Of a stretch of DNA of 64,000 bases, positions 53,708-62,432 are shown in pieces. The notes under the pieces were generated by a model. The model worked only from the letters and a program-made list of their open reading frames with translations. It was not told where the DNA came from and did no database searches. Position 1 is the first letter of the stretch. Every line of letters starts with the position of its first letter. The position numbers and the translations under genes were made by a program. This stretch comes from an uncultured Campylobacter sp. GTDB lineage: Bacteria; Campylobacterota; Campylobacteria; Campylobacterales; Campylobacteraceae. Location: contig NZ_CALKZP010000047.1 of assembly GCF_938002845.1 (NCBI RefSeq), forward strand, positions 1-64,000. Direction: 5' to 3'.

Positions 53708-54613
53708 TTAAATTTCATTAGAAATTTTACGTGCAGTTTTGATAAACGCCTGCGCTAGATGGTTTAGACGTTTGCCTTTTTTATAGGCAATTATCAGCGT
53801 ATTATCAAGCTCGCGCGCGCCTACGTCAAAGAGCTTTATCCTGCTTGCCTTATCCTCTTTTATCATCTGCGGTATGCTAAAGCACGCTCCTGCGCCGCTT
53901 GCGACGATAGCATTGGCGATGTCGAAAGTCTCCGTGCGACACAGCACTTTCGGCACAAATCCCGCAGCGGTAAAGAACGCATCTATCTGCTCGGCACTTC
54001 TTAGGCTTTGATTAGGCAGGATGAATCTTTCCTCTTTTAAGCGCGAAATGTCAATTTTAGGAACAGATTCGTTTTTAAACTCAAGCGAGAGCGGATGGGT
54101 GGAGCTTAGAGCGACATAGGTTTTTTGCGTTAGAATTTTAACCCCGTCAAGCCCGCTCATATCGATAGGAAGTATCAGCATACCGACATCAAGATCGCCC
54201 TGAAGTAGCGTTTCACGAATGCTAAGCGCAGAAGAAAATTGCGTGATTTGTAGATCCGAATCCTTAAATTTCTTGCAAAACATCGGCAGTAGCGACGGTA
54301 GGAGATTATAGCCGTTTTGCGAAAAACCGATGCGAATTTTATCATTTTTTACGCCGCTTATTTCAGAGATATCGCTTTTTAGGTCGTTTATGGCGTCAAA
54401 AATGACTTTTGCTTTACTAGCATAAATTTTTCCCGCGTGCGTAAGCGAAATGGGATTACTCGTGCGGTTAAAAAGCTGCGTTCCAAGCTCGCGTTCCAGT
54501 GATAAAATGCTCTGCGATAGCGACGGCTGCGGGATTTTAAGTGCCTCGGCAGCCTTAGTAAAGCTACGGAATTCTGCTACTTTTAATACTAGCTCCATGC
54601 GATGCAAATTCAT
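53708..54613 (-). CDS. LysR-type transcriptional regulator
   Basis: This 301-residue regulator has the LysR winged-helix at 1-60 (VAEFRSFTKAAEALKIPQPSLSQSILSLERELGTQLFNRT) and an effector domain (ENDKIRIGFS-like start, then DVGMLILPIDMSG). ATG at 54613 is at the proper distance for the family N-terminus. It diverges from mfrABE with only 141 bp between, the usual arrangement for LysR control of the neighbour, so it probably regulates fumarate reduction. The effector is unknown. Confidence 0.9.
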   Translation of the reverse strand: MNLHRMELVLKVAEFRSFTKAAEALKIPQPSLSQSILSLERELGTQLFNRTSNPISLTHAGKIYASKAKVIFDAINDLKSDISEISGVKNDKIRIGFSQNGYNLLPSLLPMFCKKFKDSDLQITQFSSALSIRETLLQGDLDVGMLILPIDMSGLDGVKILTQKTYVALSSTHPLSLEFKNESVPKIDISRLKEERFILPNQSLRSAEQIDAFFTAAGFVPKVLCRTETFDIANAIVASGAGACFSIPQMIKEDKASRIKLFDVGARELDNTLIIAYKKGKRLNHLAQAFIKTARKISNEI

Positions 54614-54667
54614 TTAGCCTCTCCAATTGATAATTTAATTCTTATGAAATGATACACTAAATAATAT

Positions 54668-54696
54668 TTGACTTATGTTAAAAATGAAACTAAAAT
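54668..54696 (+). promoter_or_regulatory. -35/-10 promoter of mfrABE
   Basis: TTGACT (54668-54673) and TAAAAT (54691-54696) are 17 bases apart. The surrounding TATTTGACTTA (54665-54675) matches the promoter of the Tat flavoprotein gene at 44.2 kb. CTTATG occurs at both ~54644 and ~54672, a possible regulator half-site. Confidence 0.6.
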
Positions 54697-54754
54697 TACG
54701 CTTTTAGTTTAGAACTTTAAACTTAAGCTAAGAATTTCTCAAATGGAGAGGAAA

Positions 54755-56635
54755 ATGAGCGAATCAAATTTCAACAGACGCGATTTCTTAAAATCGGCCT
54801 GTATCAGCGTCGGCGCGCTTAGCCTTAGCGGCTGTGAGGATACCGACAAGAGTAAAAGCGCAGACGGCGGCAACGAAGGCGGCCTTCCTAGTGTGGACGT
54901 ACTCGTTATCGGATCGGGAGGCGCGGGTTTGCGCGCAGCCGTGGCGGTAAGAAAGAGTAATCCAAATCTCAGCGTCGTCGTGGCTACGAAGATGATGCCT
55001 TCGCGCAACGCGACCTGTATGGCGGAAGGCGGTATCAACGGCGTTACTAGTTTCAGTGGCGGCGATTCGTATAAACTCCACGCCTACGACACCGTAAAGG
55101 GCGGCGCATATCTCGTAGATCAGGACGCCGCGATTAAATTTTGTGAGCTTGCGGGCCCTACAATTGCCGAGATGGATTACATCGGCACGCTGTTTTCCAG
55201 AAACGCTAGCGGCGGCGTGGATGGCAAAGAAAGCGGCGTCCCGGGCGGCGTAGCACAGCGCTTTATGGGCGGCGCGTCTAAAAAACGATGCAACTACTCC
55301 GCCGATAAGACGGGTCATATCTTGATGCACGCCTGTTTTGACGATGCGGTCAGCAACGGCGTGAAATTTTTAATCGATCACGAGTTGCTTGAGATCAGCG
55401 CACCTGATGGCAGATGCGAGGGCGTCGTGCTTCGAAATATCCAAACCGGCGATTTTTATCCGGTGCTTTGCAAAGCCTTGGTGATCGCAACGGGCGGATA
55501 TACGAGGATGTTTTACAACCGCACCTCGGTACCTTATATCGCTACCGGCGACGGTATCGCGGCGGCACTGCGCGCGGGTCTTGGATTTAGCGATCCGGAG
55601 ATGGTGCAGTTTCATCCGACCGGTATCAAAAGCGGCGGCGCGCTCATTACCGAAGCTGCGCGCGGCGAGGGCGGATATCTGCTCAACAACAAAGGCGAGC
55701 GCTTTATGAAAAACTACCACGAAAAGATGGAGCTTGCGCCGCGCGATGTAGTAGCTCGCGCGATCGAAACCGAGATTCGCGAGGGTAGGGGATATGGCGA
55801 GGGACTCGGCGCATACGTGCTACTTGACGTAAGACATCTCGGAAAAGATAAAATTTTAAAAGCCCTTCCTAAGATTAGACACACCGCCATTTTGTTTGAG
55901 GGTATCGATCTTATTGAACAGCCGATTCCGATTCGTCCGACCGCACACTACTCGATGGGCGGCATCGAAGTGTCTAAATTTGACGATATGAGTACTAAAA
56001 TTTCGGGGCTTTACACCGCGGGCGAAGCGTCTTGTATTTCGATCCACGGAGCAAACCGCTTGGGTGGAAATTCTTTAACCGATGCAGTCGTAACGGGCAA
56101 ACTCGCAGGGCTCAGCGCAGCGGATTATGCCGCGAAGCAGGAGAGTTTCGGTGACGGCAAAAGAGCGAGCGAACTCGCGCAAAAATGGCAGGCTAAATTT
56201 AAGCAGATCGCAAACGGCTCGGGCAAGGCAAACGAGATGTATGAGTTACGCGAAGAGCTAGGCGCGCAGCTTTGGGACAATATGGGTATCTTTAGAACAG
56301 GCGAGAAGCTAGATCTGCTTTCGCAAAATTTAGAGGGCATTAAAGCGCGCTACGACGAGCTGCATGTTGCGGATGCAAATCCGGTTATGAATACCGCATT
56401 TACCGACTACGTCGAGCTTGGAAATTTGATCCTGCTTGCGCGCTGTGCGTGTTTGGCTGCACAAAAGAGGCTTGAAAGTCGCGGCGCGCATACCAGAGAG
56501 GACTATCCGAAGCGCGACGATAAAAATTTCTTAAAGCACAGTATCGTGACGATGAACGACGCAGGCGAGCTAAGCTTGGGCTACAAAGAGGTCGTCGTTA
56601 CGGAATTCTCTCTTGACGGAAGGAAACCTCAATGA
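54755..56635 (+). CDS. mfrA: Methylmenaquinol:fumarate reductase flavoprotein subunit MfrA
   Basis: MfrA is the catalytic subunit of the periplasm-facing fumarate reductase of Campylobacter and Wolinella (often mis-annotated SdhA). A Tat motif NRRDFLKSACISVGALSLSG shows export. The LSGC that follows also fits a lipobox, so lipidation at Cys27 is possible. FAD loop VLVIGSGGAGLRAAVAV, QFHPTG, HYSMGGIEV and the GANRLGGNSLTDAV block are conserved. The frame opens at 54743, but ATG at 54755 has GGAGAGG upstream (626 residues). It overlaps mfrB by ATGA. Confidence 0.93.
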   Translation: MSESNFNRRDFLKSACISVGALSLSGCEDTDKSKSADGGNEGGLPSVDVLVIGSGGAGLRAAVAVRKSNPNLSVVVATKMMPSRNATCMAEGGINGVTSFSGGDSYKLHAYDTVKGGAYLVDQDAAIKFCELAGPTIAEMDYIGTLFSRNASGGVDGKESGVPGGVAQRFMGGASKKRCNYSADKTGHILMHACFDDAVSNGVKFLIDHELLEISAPDGRCEGVVLRNIQTGDFYPVLCKALVIATGGYTRMFYNRTSVPYIATGDGIAAALRAGLGFSDPEMVQFHPTGIKSGGALITEAARGEGGYLLNNKGERFMKNYHEKMELAPRDVVARAIETEIREGRGYGEGLGAYVLLDVRHLGKDKILKALPKIRHTAILFEGIDLIEQPIPIRPTAHYSMGGIEVSKFDDMSTKISGLYTAGEASCISIHGANRLGGNSLTDAVVTGKLAGLSAADYAAKQESFGDGKRASELAQKWQAKFKQIANGSGKANEMYELREELGAQLWDNMGIFRTGEKLDLLSQNLEGIKARYDELHVADANPVMNTAFTDYVELGNLILLARCACLAAQKRLESRGAHTREDYPKRDDKNFLKHSIVTMNDAGELSLGYKEVVVTEFSLDGRKPQ

Positions 56636-57606
56636 AATTTATTATAGACCGCTTCGACGGAAGCAAAAATTATAAGCAAGCCTACGAGCTTAGTTTAGAG
56701 CAGATCAAAGGAAAGACCCTGCTTGGAGTTTTGCAGTTTATAAAGCAAAATTTAGACATCACTTTAAATTTTACCGCAGCGTGTCGTATGGCGATATGCG
56801 GAGCCTGTGCCGTAAGGGTAAACGGACACTCATATCTTGCCTGCGATACCAAGATGGAAGCTCTGCTTGCGGAGTATGAAAACCCTGATAGTTTTACGAT
56901 CTCGCCGCTAAATAATTTCCGAGTGATTTCGGATCTAGTGGTGGATTGGGAGCCTAGTATCGAGAATTTAAGAAAGATCAAGCCTACTATTACGCCTAAG
57001 AAAGAATTTAGCGCCGATAAGGGCTGTAAGCAAAGCCCGGAGCAGATGGAACGAATTAAAAAGCAGTGGGATTGCATACTTTGCGGATGTTGCGCTAGCG
57101 AATGCAATAAACTTGGAGCGGACGCGAGCGATTATATGCAGCCCTTTGTTTTCACGCATGCTAACCGCGCCGCGTTTGATTCAAGAAGCAGGGACGCTAT
57201 GCCTCATCTAAAGCCTGCGGTTCTAAACGGATTATGGCTATGCGTACACTGCCAAGAGTGCGCCGATCGCTGCCCTAAAGGCATAAGCGCTCAAAGCGAC
57301 ATCACCGCACTTCGCGCCTTAGCGATGAAAAAAGGACTTACCGCAGGAAGCGGTCCAGCTCACGCAGAGGCATTCCTGCTAGACATCGTAGAGGGAAGCG
57401 GAAGGCTAAACGAGATCAAGCTTGCTTTAAGAAGCGAAGGCGTATTTGCAAATATGGGCAAGATGGACGTAGCGGCAAATTTAATGGCTGCGGGCAAGAT
57501 GAATCCTCTTCATGCTTTCGGCGGCGAGGAGATCGAGGGACATGCAGGGCTCGTTAAGATGATAGAGGCCGCACGCAAAGCTCAAGCTAGCGGCGAGATA
57601 GAATAA
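56632..57606 (+). CDS. mfrB: MfrB iron-sulfur subunit
   Basis: This 324-residue electron-transfer subunit has a plant-type 2Fe-2S site with C51, C56, C59 and C71 (CRMAICGACA). Two bacterial-type clusters follow (CILCGCCASECNKLG and CVHCQECADRCPKG). It passes electrons from MfrE to MfrA. It is probably carried across the membrane with MfrA, since it has no signal of its own. It overlaps mfrA and is followed by mfrE after 10 bases, with AAGGAGGAGAGG before that start. Confidence 0.94.
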   Translation: MKFIIDRFDGSKNYKQAYELSLEQIKGKTLLGVLQFIKQNLDITLNFTAACRMAICGACAVRVNGHSYLACDTKMEALLAEYENPDSFTISPLNNFRVISDLVVDWEPSIENLRKIKPTITPKKEFSADKGCKQSPEQMERIKKQWDCILCGCCASECNKLGADASDYMQPFVFTHANRAAFDSRSRDAMPHLKPAVLNGLWLCVHCQECADRCPKGISAQSDITALRALAMKKGLTAGSGPAHAEAFLLDIVEGSGRLNEIKLALRSEGVFANMGKMDVAANLMAAGKMNPLHAFGGEEIEGHAGLVKMIEAARKAQASGEIE

Positions 57607-57616
57607 GGAGGAGAGG

Positions 57617-58474
57617 ATGAATAACGAATTTGCATTTTTCCCGGGTTGCGTTTTAAGTCAAGCCGCAAAGGAATCTAAAATTTCACTCGAAGCGATCGCT
57701 CCGGTGCTGGGTATTAAACTTCACGAGATAAAGGGCTGGAGCTGCTGCGGGGCTAGTCAAGCTCAATGCGTCGATCCTATGGCAAGCTTAGTGGCTAATG
57801 CCAGAAACATCGCGCTAGCCGAGGGTATGAATATGCCTCTGCTAACTACCTGCTCCACCTGTATGCTAACTCTAACTAAAGCAAAGCTAGCTTTGGATAA
57901 GGGAGCCAAAAGCTATATCAATACCTTTTTAAAAGAGGGCGGTATGCAGTATCAGGGAAGTACCGAGATAACAAGCCTGCTTTGGGTGCTATATCAAAAC
58001 TTAGACACGTTAAAAGCTAAAGTCACGAGGCCGTTAACAAATTTAAAAGTAGCTCTATTTTACGGCTGTCACTCATTAAGACCGGAGCGCGAGCTTAAAA
58101 AAGAAAGCTCGACCAATCCGAAAAGCTTTGAAGCGGTAGTTAGCGCACTTGGTGCTCAGATCGTACCTTTTGAAAAACGCCTTGATTGCTGCGGCTTTCA
58201 CGCTAGCTATCCTGCGGTAAAATCGGTTCAAAAGATGTCAAGCGAGATCGTAAATGACGCTGCCGAGCACGGAGCGGACGTCGTAGTTACTCCTTGTCCG
58301 CTATGTCAGATGCAGCTAGATATCTATCAGGAGCGATACCAAGAAGCGATGAACTCCAAGGCAAGAAAGCCGATCATCCACCTATCCCAGCTTGTGGGCC
58401 TTGCTCTTGGGCTAAGCAACGAGCAGCTTGGACTAAACATCAATATCCAAGATGCAACGAGATTGGTAAGCTAG
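57617..58474 (+). CDS. mfrE: MfrE, CCG-domain quinol-side subunit
   Basis: This 285-residue protein belongs to the heterodisulfide reductase B-like family. It has two CCG domains (WSCCGASQAQC and LDCCGFHASYPAVK) plus the Cys pairs FFPGCVL and CPLCQMQLD. In non-classical (E-type) succinate dehydrogenase/fumarate reductase complexes this subunit links the iron-sulfur subunit to menaquinol or methylmenaquinol. It is the last gene of the mfr operon; a long hairpin follows. Confidence 0.93.
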   Translation: MNNEFAFFPGCVLSQAAKESKISLEAIAPVLGIKLHEIKGWSCCGASQAQCVDPMASLVANARNIALAEGMNMPLLTTCSTCMLTLTKAKLALDKGAKSYINTFLKEGGMQYQGSTEITSLLWVLYQNLDTLKAKVTRPLTNLKVALFYGCHSLRPERELKKESSTNPKSFEAVVSALGAQIVPFEKRLDCCGFHASYPAVKSVQKMSSEIVNDAAEHGADVVVTPCPLCQMQLDIYQERYQEAMNSKARKPIIHLSQLVGLALGLSNEQLGLNINIQDATRLVS

Positions 58475-58509
58475 TTTTTGAGAAATTTTTAGAATTTTCT
58501 AAAATTTAA

Positions 58510-58583
58510 CGGATGATTTTGCAAAAATACTTCGCTGTGGCGCACACATAGTGCGCCTGGCGAGTATTTCACAAAATCATCCG
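58510..58583. terminator. Long three-step hairpin after mfrE
   Basis: The arms CGGATGATTTTG (58510-58521) and CAAAATCATCCG (58572-58583) pair perfectly. Inside, AAATACTTCGC pairs with GCGAGTATTT with one bulged base. A GGCGCAC/GTGCGCC stem with loop ACATA closes the tip. No T tract follows, so it could be a processing or stabilising element, a small structured RNA, or a remnant of a small inverted-repeat element rather than a simple terminator. Confidence 0.6.
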
Positions 58584-58839
58584 ATCTACGCTTACTTTAT
58601 TCTAAAATACTTTCCGCTACTATAAAATTCTTGATAAAATTTCACTGCTTCGTAAATTTTAATGTTTCATTTGCTGCGCTAAATTTTAAATCGCCTTTTA
58701 AATTTTATAAATTTAAAAATGTCCGAATTTAAATCCTCCGTAACTATTTTATTTTTAAATCAAAAACTTTTTAAGCGGCGAATAAATATAAAATTTTAAT
58801 TAAATCGGATCAAATTTAAGGTGCATGAATTCTAAATTT

Positions 58840-58848
58840 TGATAAAAT
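58840..58848 (+). promoter_or_regulatory. Extended -10 of the hyd operon
   Basis: TGATAAAAT, a TGn-extended -10 variant, lies 36 bases before the hydA ATG, which has a strong CAGGAGGACA ribosome site. Confidence 0.55.
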
Positions 58849-58884
58849 GCTATTTAAAAATATCCTAAATTTCAGGAGGACATT

Positions 58885-60030
58885 ATGGTTGATTTAGCTC
58901 AAATTTCGGCTAGACTTGATGCCGTTGAGCGTTTGCCGCGAATAAAAGCGGAGGAAAGCATACAAGAAAGGCTTAAAAGCAAGGGTTTTTCGCGCCGCGA
59001 TTTTATGAAATGGAGCGGAGCGATGACCGCGATGCTAGGGCTTCCGGCCGCATTTGCGCCGAGCGTGGCGCGAGCGGCGGAGCTTGCGGATCGCTTGCCG
59101 GTGATCTGGCTTCATATGGCGGAGTGCACGGGCTGTAGCGAGAGCTTACTTCGCACCGATACGCCTACGATCGACAGTCTCATATTCGATTACATCAGCC
59201 TCGAATACCACGAGACGATAATGGCTGCCGCAGGCTGGCAAGCCGAGGAAAATTTAGAGGGCGCGATCGAAAAATATAAGGGGCGCTATATCTTAATGGT
59301 AGAGGGCGGAATTCCAAGCGGGAAAAATGAATTTTTCCTAACCGTCGGACCTGAGGGCAAAAGCGGAGCTCAGCACTGCAAAGATGCTGCCGAGGGCGCT
59401 GCGGCGATATTTGCTATCGGCACCTGTTCGAGCTTCGGCGGTATCCAAGCCGCGGCTCCGAATCCGACCGGCGCAGTAGGTTTGGACAAAATCATAAGCA
59501 AACCCGTCGTCAACATCCCGGGCTGTCCACCTAACGAAAAAAATATCGTAGGTAACGTGCTAAATTTCATCCTTTTCGGCACGCTTCCAAGCCTTGACGT
59601 TTACAACCGACCGAAATGGGCTTACGGGCTGCGAATACATGATCTGTGCGAGCGCCGCGGACATTTCGACGCGGGCGAGTTTGTAGAAAGCTTCGGCGAT
59701 GCGGGCGCAAAGGACGGATATTGCCTTTATAAAGTAGGCTGCAAGGGCCCTTATACATTTAATAACTGCTCGCGCGAGCGCTTCAACTCCCACACTAGCT
59801 GGCCGGTACAGGCTGGTCACGGCTGCATAGGCTGCTCGGAACCTGATTTTTGGGATCATATGGGACCTTTTGAGGAGCCTTTGGCGGATCGCCTTTATGA
59901 AAGTGTTTTCGGCGGGCTCGGCGCTGATGCTACCGCAGATAAGATAGGTGTCGGAATTTTAGCGATCACGGGTGTTGCGGTAGCGGCACACGCGGCGATT
60001 GCGTCATTTAAGAAAGATAAAGGGGAATAA
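58885..60030 (+). CDS. hydA: [NiFe] uptake hydrogenase small subunit HydA
   Basis: This 381-residue electron-transfer subunit oxidises H2 at the periplasmic face together with HydB. The Tat signal is SRRDFMKWSGAMTAMLGLP (RR at 37-38). The proximal-cluster motif is ECTGCSESLLR (C81, C84). VVNIPGCPPNE and the medial/distal cluster Cys in the last third (CKGPYTFNNCS, GHGCIGCSEPDFWD) are present. A C-terminal membrane anchor (IGVGILAITGVAVAAHAAI) attaches it to the membrane. Confidence 0.96.
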   Translation: MVDLAQISARLDAVERLPRIKAEESIQERLKSKGFSRRDFMKWSGAMTAMLGLPAAFAPSVARAAELADRLPVIWLHMAECTGCSESLLRTDTPTIDSLIFDYISLEYHETIMAAAGWQAEENLEGAIEKYKGRYILMVEGGIPSGKNEFFLTVGPEGKSGAQHCKDAAEGAAAIFAIGTCSSFGGIQAAAPNPTGAVGLDKIISKPVVNIPGCPPNEKNIVGNVLNFILFGTLPSLDVYNRPKWAYGLRIHDLCERRGHFDAGEFVESFGDAGAKDGYCLYKVGCKGPYTFNNCSRERFNSHTSWPVQAGHGCIGCSEPDFWDHMGPFEEPLADRLYESVFGGLGADATADKIGVGILAITGVAVAAHAAIASFKKDKGE

Positions 60031-60032
60031 TC

Positions 60033-61754
60033 ATGTCGCAAAGAATCGTAATAGATCCGATAACCAGAATAGAGGGACATTTAAGAATAGAGGTCGTGGT
60101 AGACGACGAAAACATCGTACGTGAAGCCTATAGTAGCTCCACTTTATGGCGCGGGCTTGAGACCATAGTAAAAAATAGAGATCCGCGCGATGCGGGATTT
60201 TTTATGCAAAGAATTTGCGGCGTATGCACCTTCTCGCACTACAAAGCGGGTATCGTCGCGGTAGAAAACGCCCTCGGTATCACTCCGCCGCTAAATGCCT
60301 TGCTAACGCGCACACTGATGGCTAATGCGCTATTTTTGCACGATCATCCGGTGCATTTTTATCAACTCCACGGGCTTGATTTCGTAGATGTAGTAAGCGC
60401 GCTTAGCGCCGATCCTAAAAAAGCAAGCGAAGAGGCGTTTAAATACTGCGACACCCCTTATGCGTGCGGCGCGGATAAACTAAAAGAGGTGCAAGATCGC
60501 GTGGGCGCTTTCGTTAAGAAAGGTGCTTTGGGGCCTTTTGCCAACGCCTACTTCGGTCATCCAACATATAAGCTTAGCCCGGAGCAAAATTTAATCGCTC
60601 TTTCGCACTATCTTGAGTGTTTGCGCATTCAGCGCACGGCGGCTCAGATGATGGCGATATTCGGTGCGAAACAGCCTCATCCGCAAAGCCTCACCGTAGG
60701 CGGCGTAACCTGCGTGATGGATATCCTAAGCCCTGCAAGACTGGGCGAATATATGTCTAAATTTAAAGAGGTCGCGGACTTCGTAAATCGCGCCTACTAT
60801 CCTGATCTCGTAATGGCCGCGAAGGCTTACGGCAACGAGCCTAGCGTGCTAAACGATATCGGCGTGGCAAATTTATGGACTCATCAAGAATTTCAGCTTT
60901 CAAAGAACGAATGGCTATTTCAAAGCGGCATGATCCTTGACGGCGATATTAGCAAGGTTTTAGAGCTTGATGAGAGCAAGATCACCGAGGAGGCAACGCA
61001 CGCGTGGTATAAAAACGATGCGGCGCTTCATCCTTACGACGGCGAGCAGGAGCCGAATTATACAGGCCTTAAGGACGGACAGAGCATCGACGCGCACGGC
61101 AAAGAAGCGCATACGAAGGTGCTCGATACCCAGGGCAAGTACAGCTGGATCAAGGCTCCGCGCTACGACGGCAAGCCGCTTCAGGTAGGACCGCTTGCAA
61201 ATATCATGGTAAATTACGCTAAGAAAAACGAGCGCGTCGTAAAGGTCGTGGATCAATTCCTAAAAGACGCCGGCTTGCCGCTTGAGGCGGTGTTTTCGAC
61301 GCTTGGACGAACGGCGTGCCGTATGATCGAGGCTAAAGTCGTAGCCGATAACGGACTGATCGCACTAGAAAATTTGATCGCAAACATAAAAAGCGGCGAT
61401 ACCGAAACCTGCGCAAAATATGTAATCGATAACTCCAAAGAATACAAAGGTCGCTATATCGGTCATGTGCCACGCGGTGCGCTTAGCCACTGGTGCAGGA
61501 TCGAAAAGGGCGTCATCAAAAACTGGCAGGCGGTCGTGCCATCTACTTGGAACGCCACTCCGAAGGATAAAGACGGCGCTATGGGTGCTTACGAATCCTG
61601 CTTGATCGGACTTAAACTTGCCGATCTTTCCAAGCCGCTAGAGATTATCCGCCGCATCCACTCTTTCGATCCTTGCATCGCCTGCGCCGTGCACGTAATG
61701 GACGCTAAAGGAGCGGAGCTCGGCTGCTATAGGGTAGATCCCAGCAAAGGATAA
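60033..61754 (+). CDS. hydB: [NiFe] uptake hydrogenase large subunit HydB
   Basis: This 573-residue catalytic subunit carries the NiFe site. The nickel ligands are C62/C65 (RICGVCTFSH) and C548/C551 in DPCIACAVH. About 19 residues beyond His554 form the maturation peptide, removed by HydD after nickel insertion. TRIEGHLRIEV marks the N-terminus. ATG follows hydA by two bases with AAAGGGGA upstream. It has no signal peptide and is co-exported with HydA. Confidence 0.97.
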   Translation: MSQRIVIDPITRIEGHLRIEVVVDDENIVREAYSSSTLWRGLETIVKNRDPRDAGFFMQRICGVCTFSHYKAGIVAVENALGITPPLNALLTRTLMANALFLHDHPVHFYQLHGLDFVDVVSALSADPKKASEEAFKYCDTPYACGADKLKEVQDRVGAFVKKGALGPFANAYFGHPTYKLSPEQNLIALSHYLECLRIQRTAAQMMAIFGAKQPHPQSLTVGGVTCVMDILSPARLGEYMSKFKEVADFVNRAYYPDLVMAAKAYGNEPSVLNDIGVANLWTHQEFQLSKNEWLFQSGMILDGDISKVLELDESKITEEATHAWYKNDAALHPYDGEQEPNYTGLKDGQSIDAHGKEAHTKVLDTQGKYSWIKAPRYDGKPLQVGPLANIMVNYAKKNERVVKVVDQFLKDAGLPLEAVFSTLGRTACRMIEAKVVADNGLIALENLIANIKSGDTETCAKYVIDNSKEYKGRYIGHVPRGALSHWCRIEKGVIKNWQAVVPSTWNATPKDKDGAMGAYESCLIGLKLADLSKPLEIIRRIHSFDPCIACAVHVMDAKGAELGCYRVDPSKG

Positions 61755-61757
61755 ACG

Positions 61758-62432
61758 ATGAAAAAAAGATTTGCGGAATACGAGTTCTCCATCGGTCTTA
61801 GGCTCACGCACTGGCTGCGCGCGCTTTGCATTACGATTTTGGTGATTACCGGATATTACATCGCCTTCGTTTTCACCGCGCCCGAGGTGAGTCCCGAGCC
61901 GGTGCTTTTTATGCAGGCTAAATTTAGATTCGTGCATCTGATCTTCGGCTTTGCGATGATCGGCGCGGCGATCTTTAAAACCTATCTTTTCTTCTTCGAT
62001 AAAAAGAGCAGAAAAGAGCTTTTAAGCATCAAGGATTTTTTTAGCCCGCGCGTCTGGATCGCTCAGATCAAATACTATATCTTTTTGGGCGAGCACCCGC
62101 ATCTTCGCGGCGTTTATAACCCATTGCAGTTCATATCATATCTGGGCTTTTATCTAGTGCTATTCGTGATCTGCCTAACCGGAATGATTCTATACGTTCA
62201 CGTCTATCACGAAGGGTTAGGCGGCGCGCTATACGGTCTCTTACGCCCGCTGGAAGCTGCGATGGGCGGTCTAAGCGAAGTTCGAATGATTCACCATCTT
62301 TGCATGAATATCATCATAATCTTCGTGCCGATCCACGTCTATATGGCGGTCTTTAACGCCGTTAAGGGCAGGGACGGTGCGATGGATGCGATCGTAAGCG
62401 GCTATAAATTTAAAAAGGAAGAGCACGCTTGA
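61758..62432 (+). CDS. hydC: Hydrogenase cytochrome b subunit HydC
   Basis: This 224-residue membrane protein has four predicted helices. It carries haem-ligand candidates His in RLTHWLRAL, FVHLIFGFAM, and the pair in MIHHLCMN and VPIHVYMAVF. It passes electrons from HydA to menaquinone. It starts three bases after hydB and overlaps the TTG start of hydD. Confidence 0.95.
   Translation: MKKRFAEYEFSIGLRLTHWLRALCITILVITGYYIAFVFTAPEVSPEPVLFMQAKFRFVHLIFGFAMIGAAIFKTYLFFFDKKSRKELLSIKDFFSPRVWIAQIKYYIFLGEHPHLRGVYNPLQFISYLGFYLVLFVICLTGMILYVHVYHEGLGGALYGLLRPLEAAMGGLSEVRMIHHLCMNIIIIFVPIHVYMAVFNAVKGRDGAMDAIVSGYKFKKEEHA

Larger units (their letters stand above)
58475..58884. other. Spacer between mfrE and hydA
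   Basis: About 410 bp. It contains a 74-base hairpin just after mfrE, scattered AAATTT/AAATTC words at 58630-58860 and the hydA promoter. No gene is seen. Confidence 0.7.
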
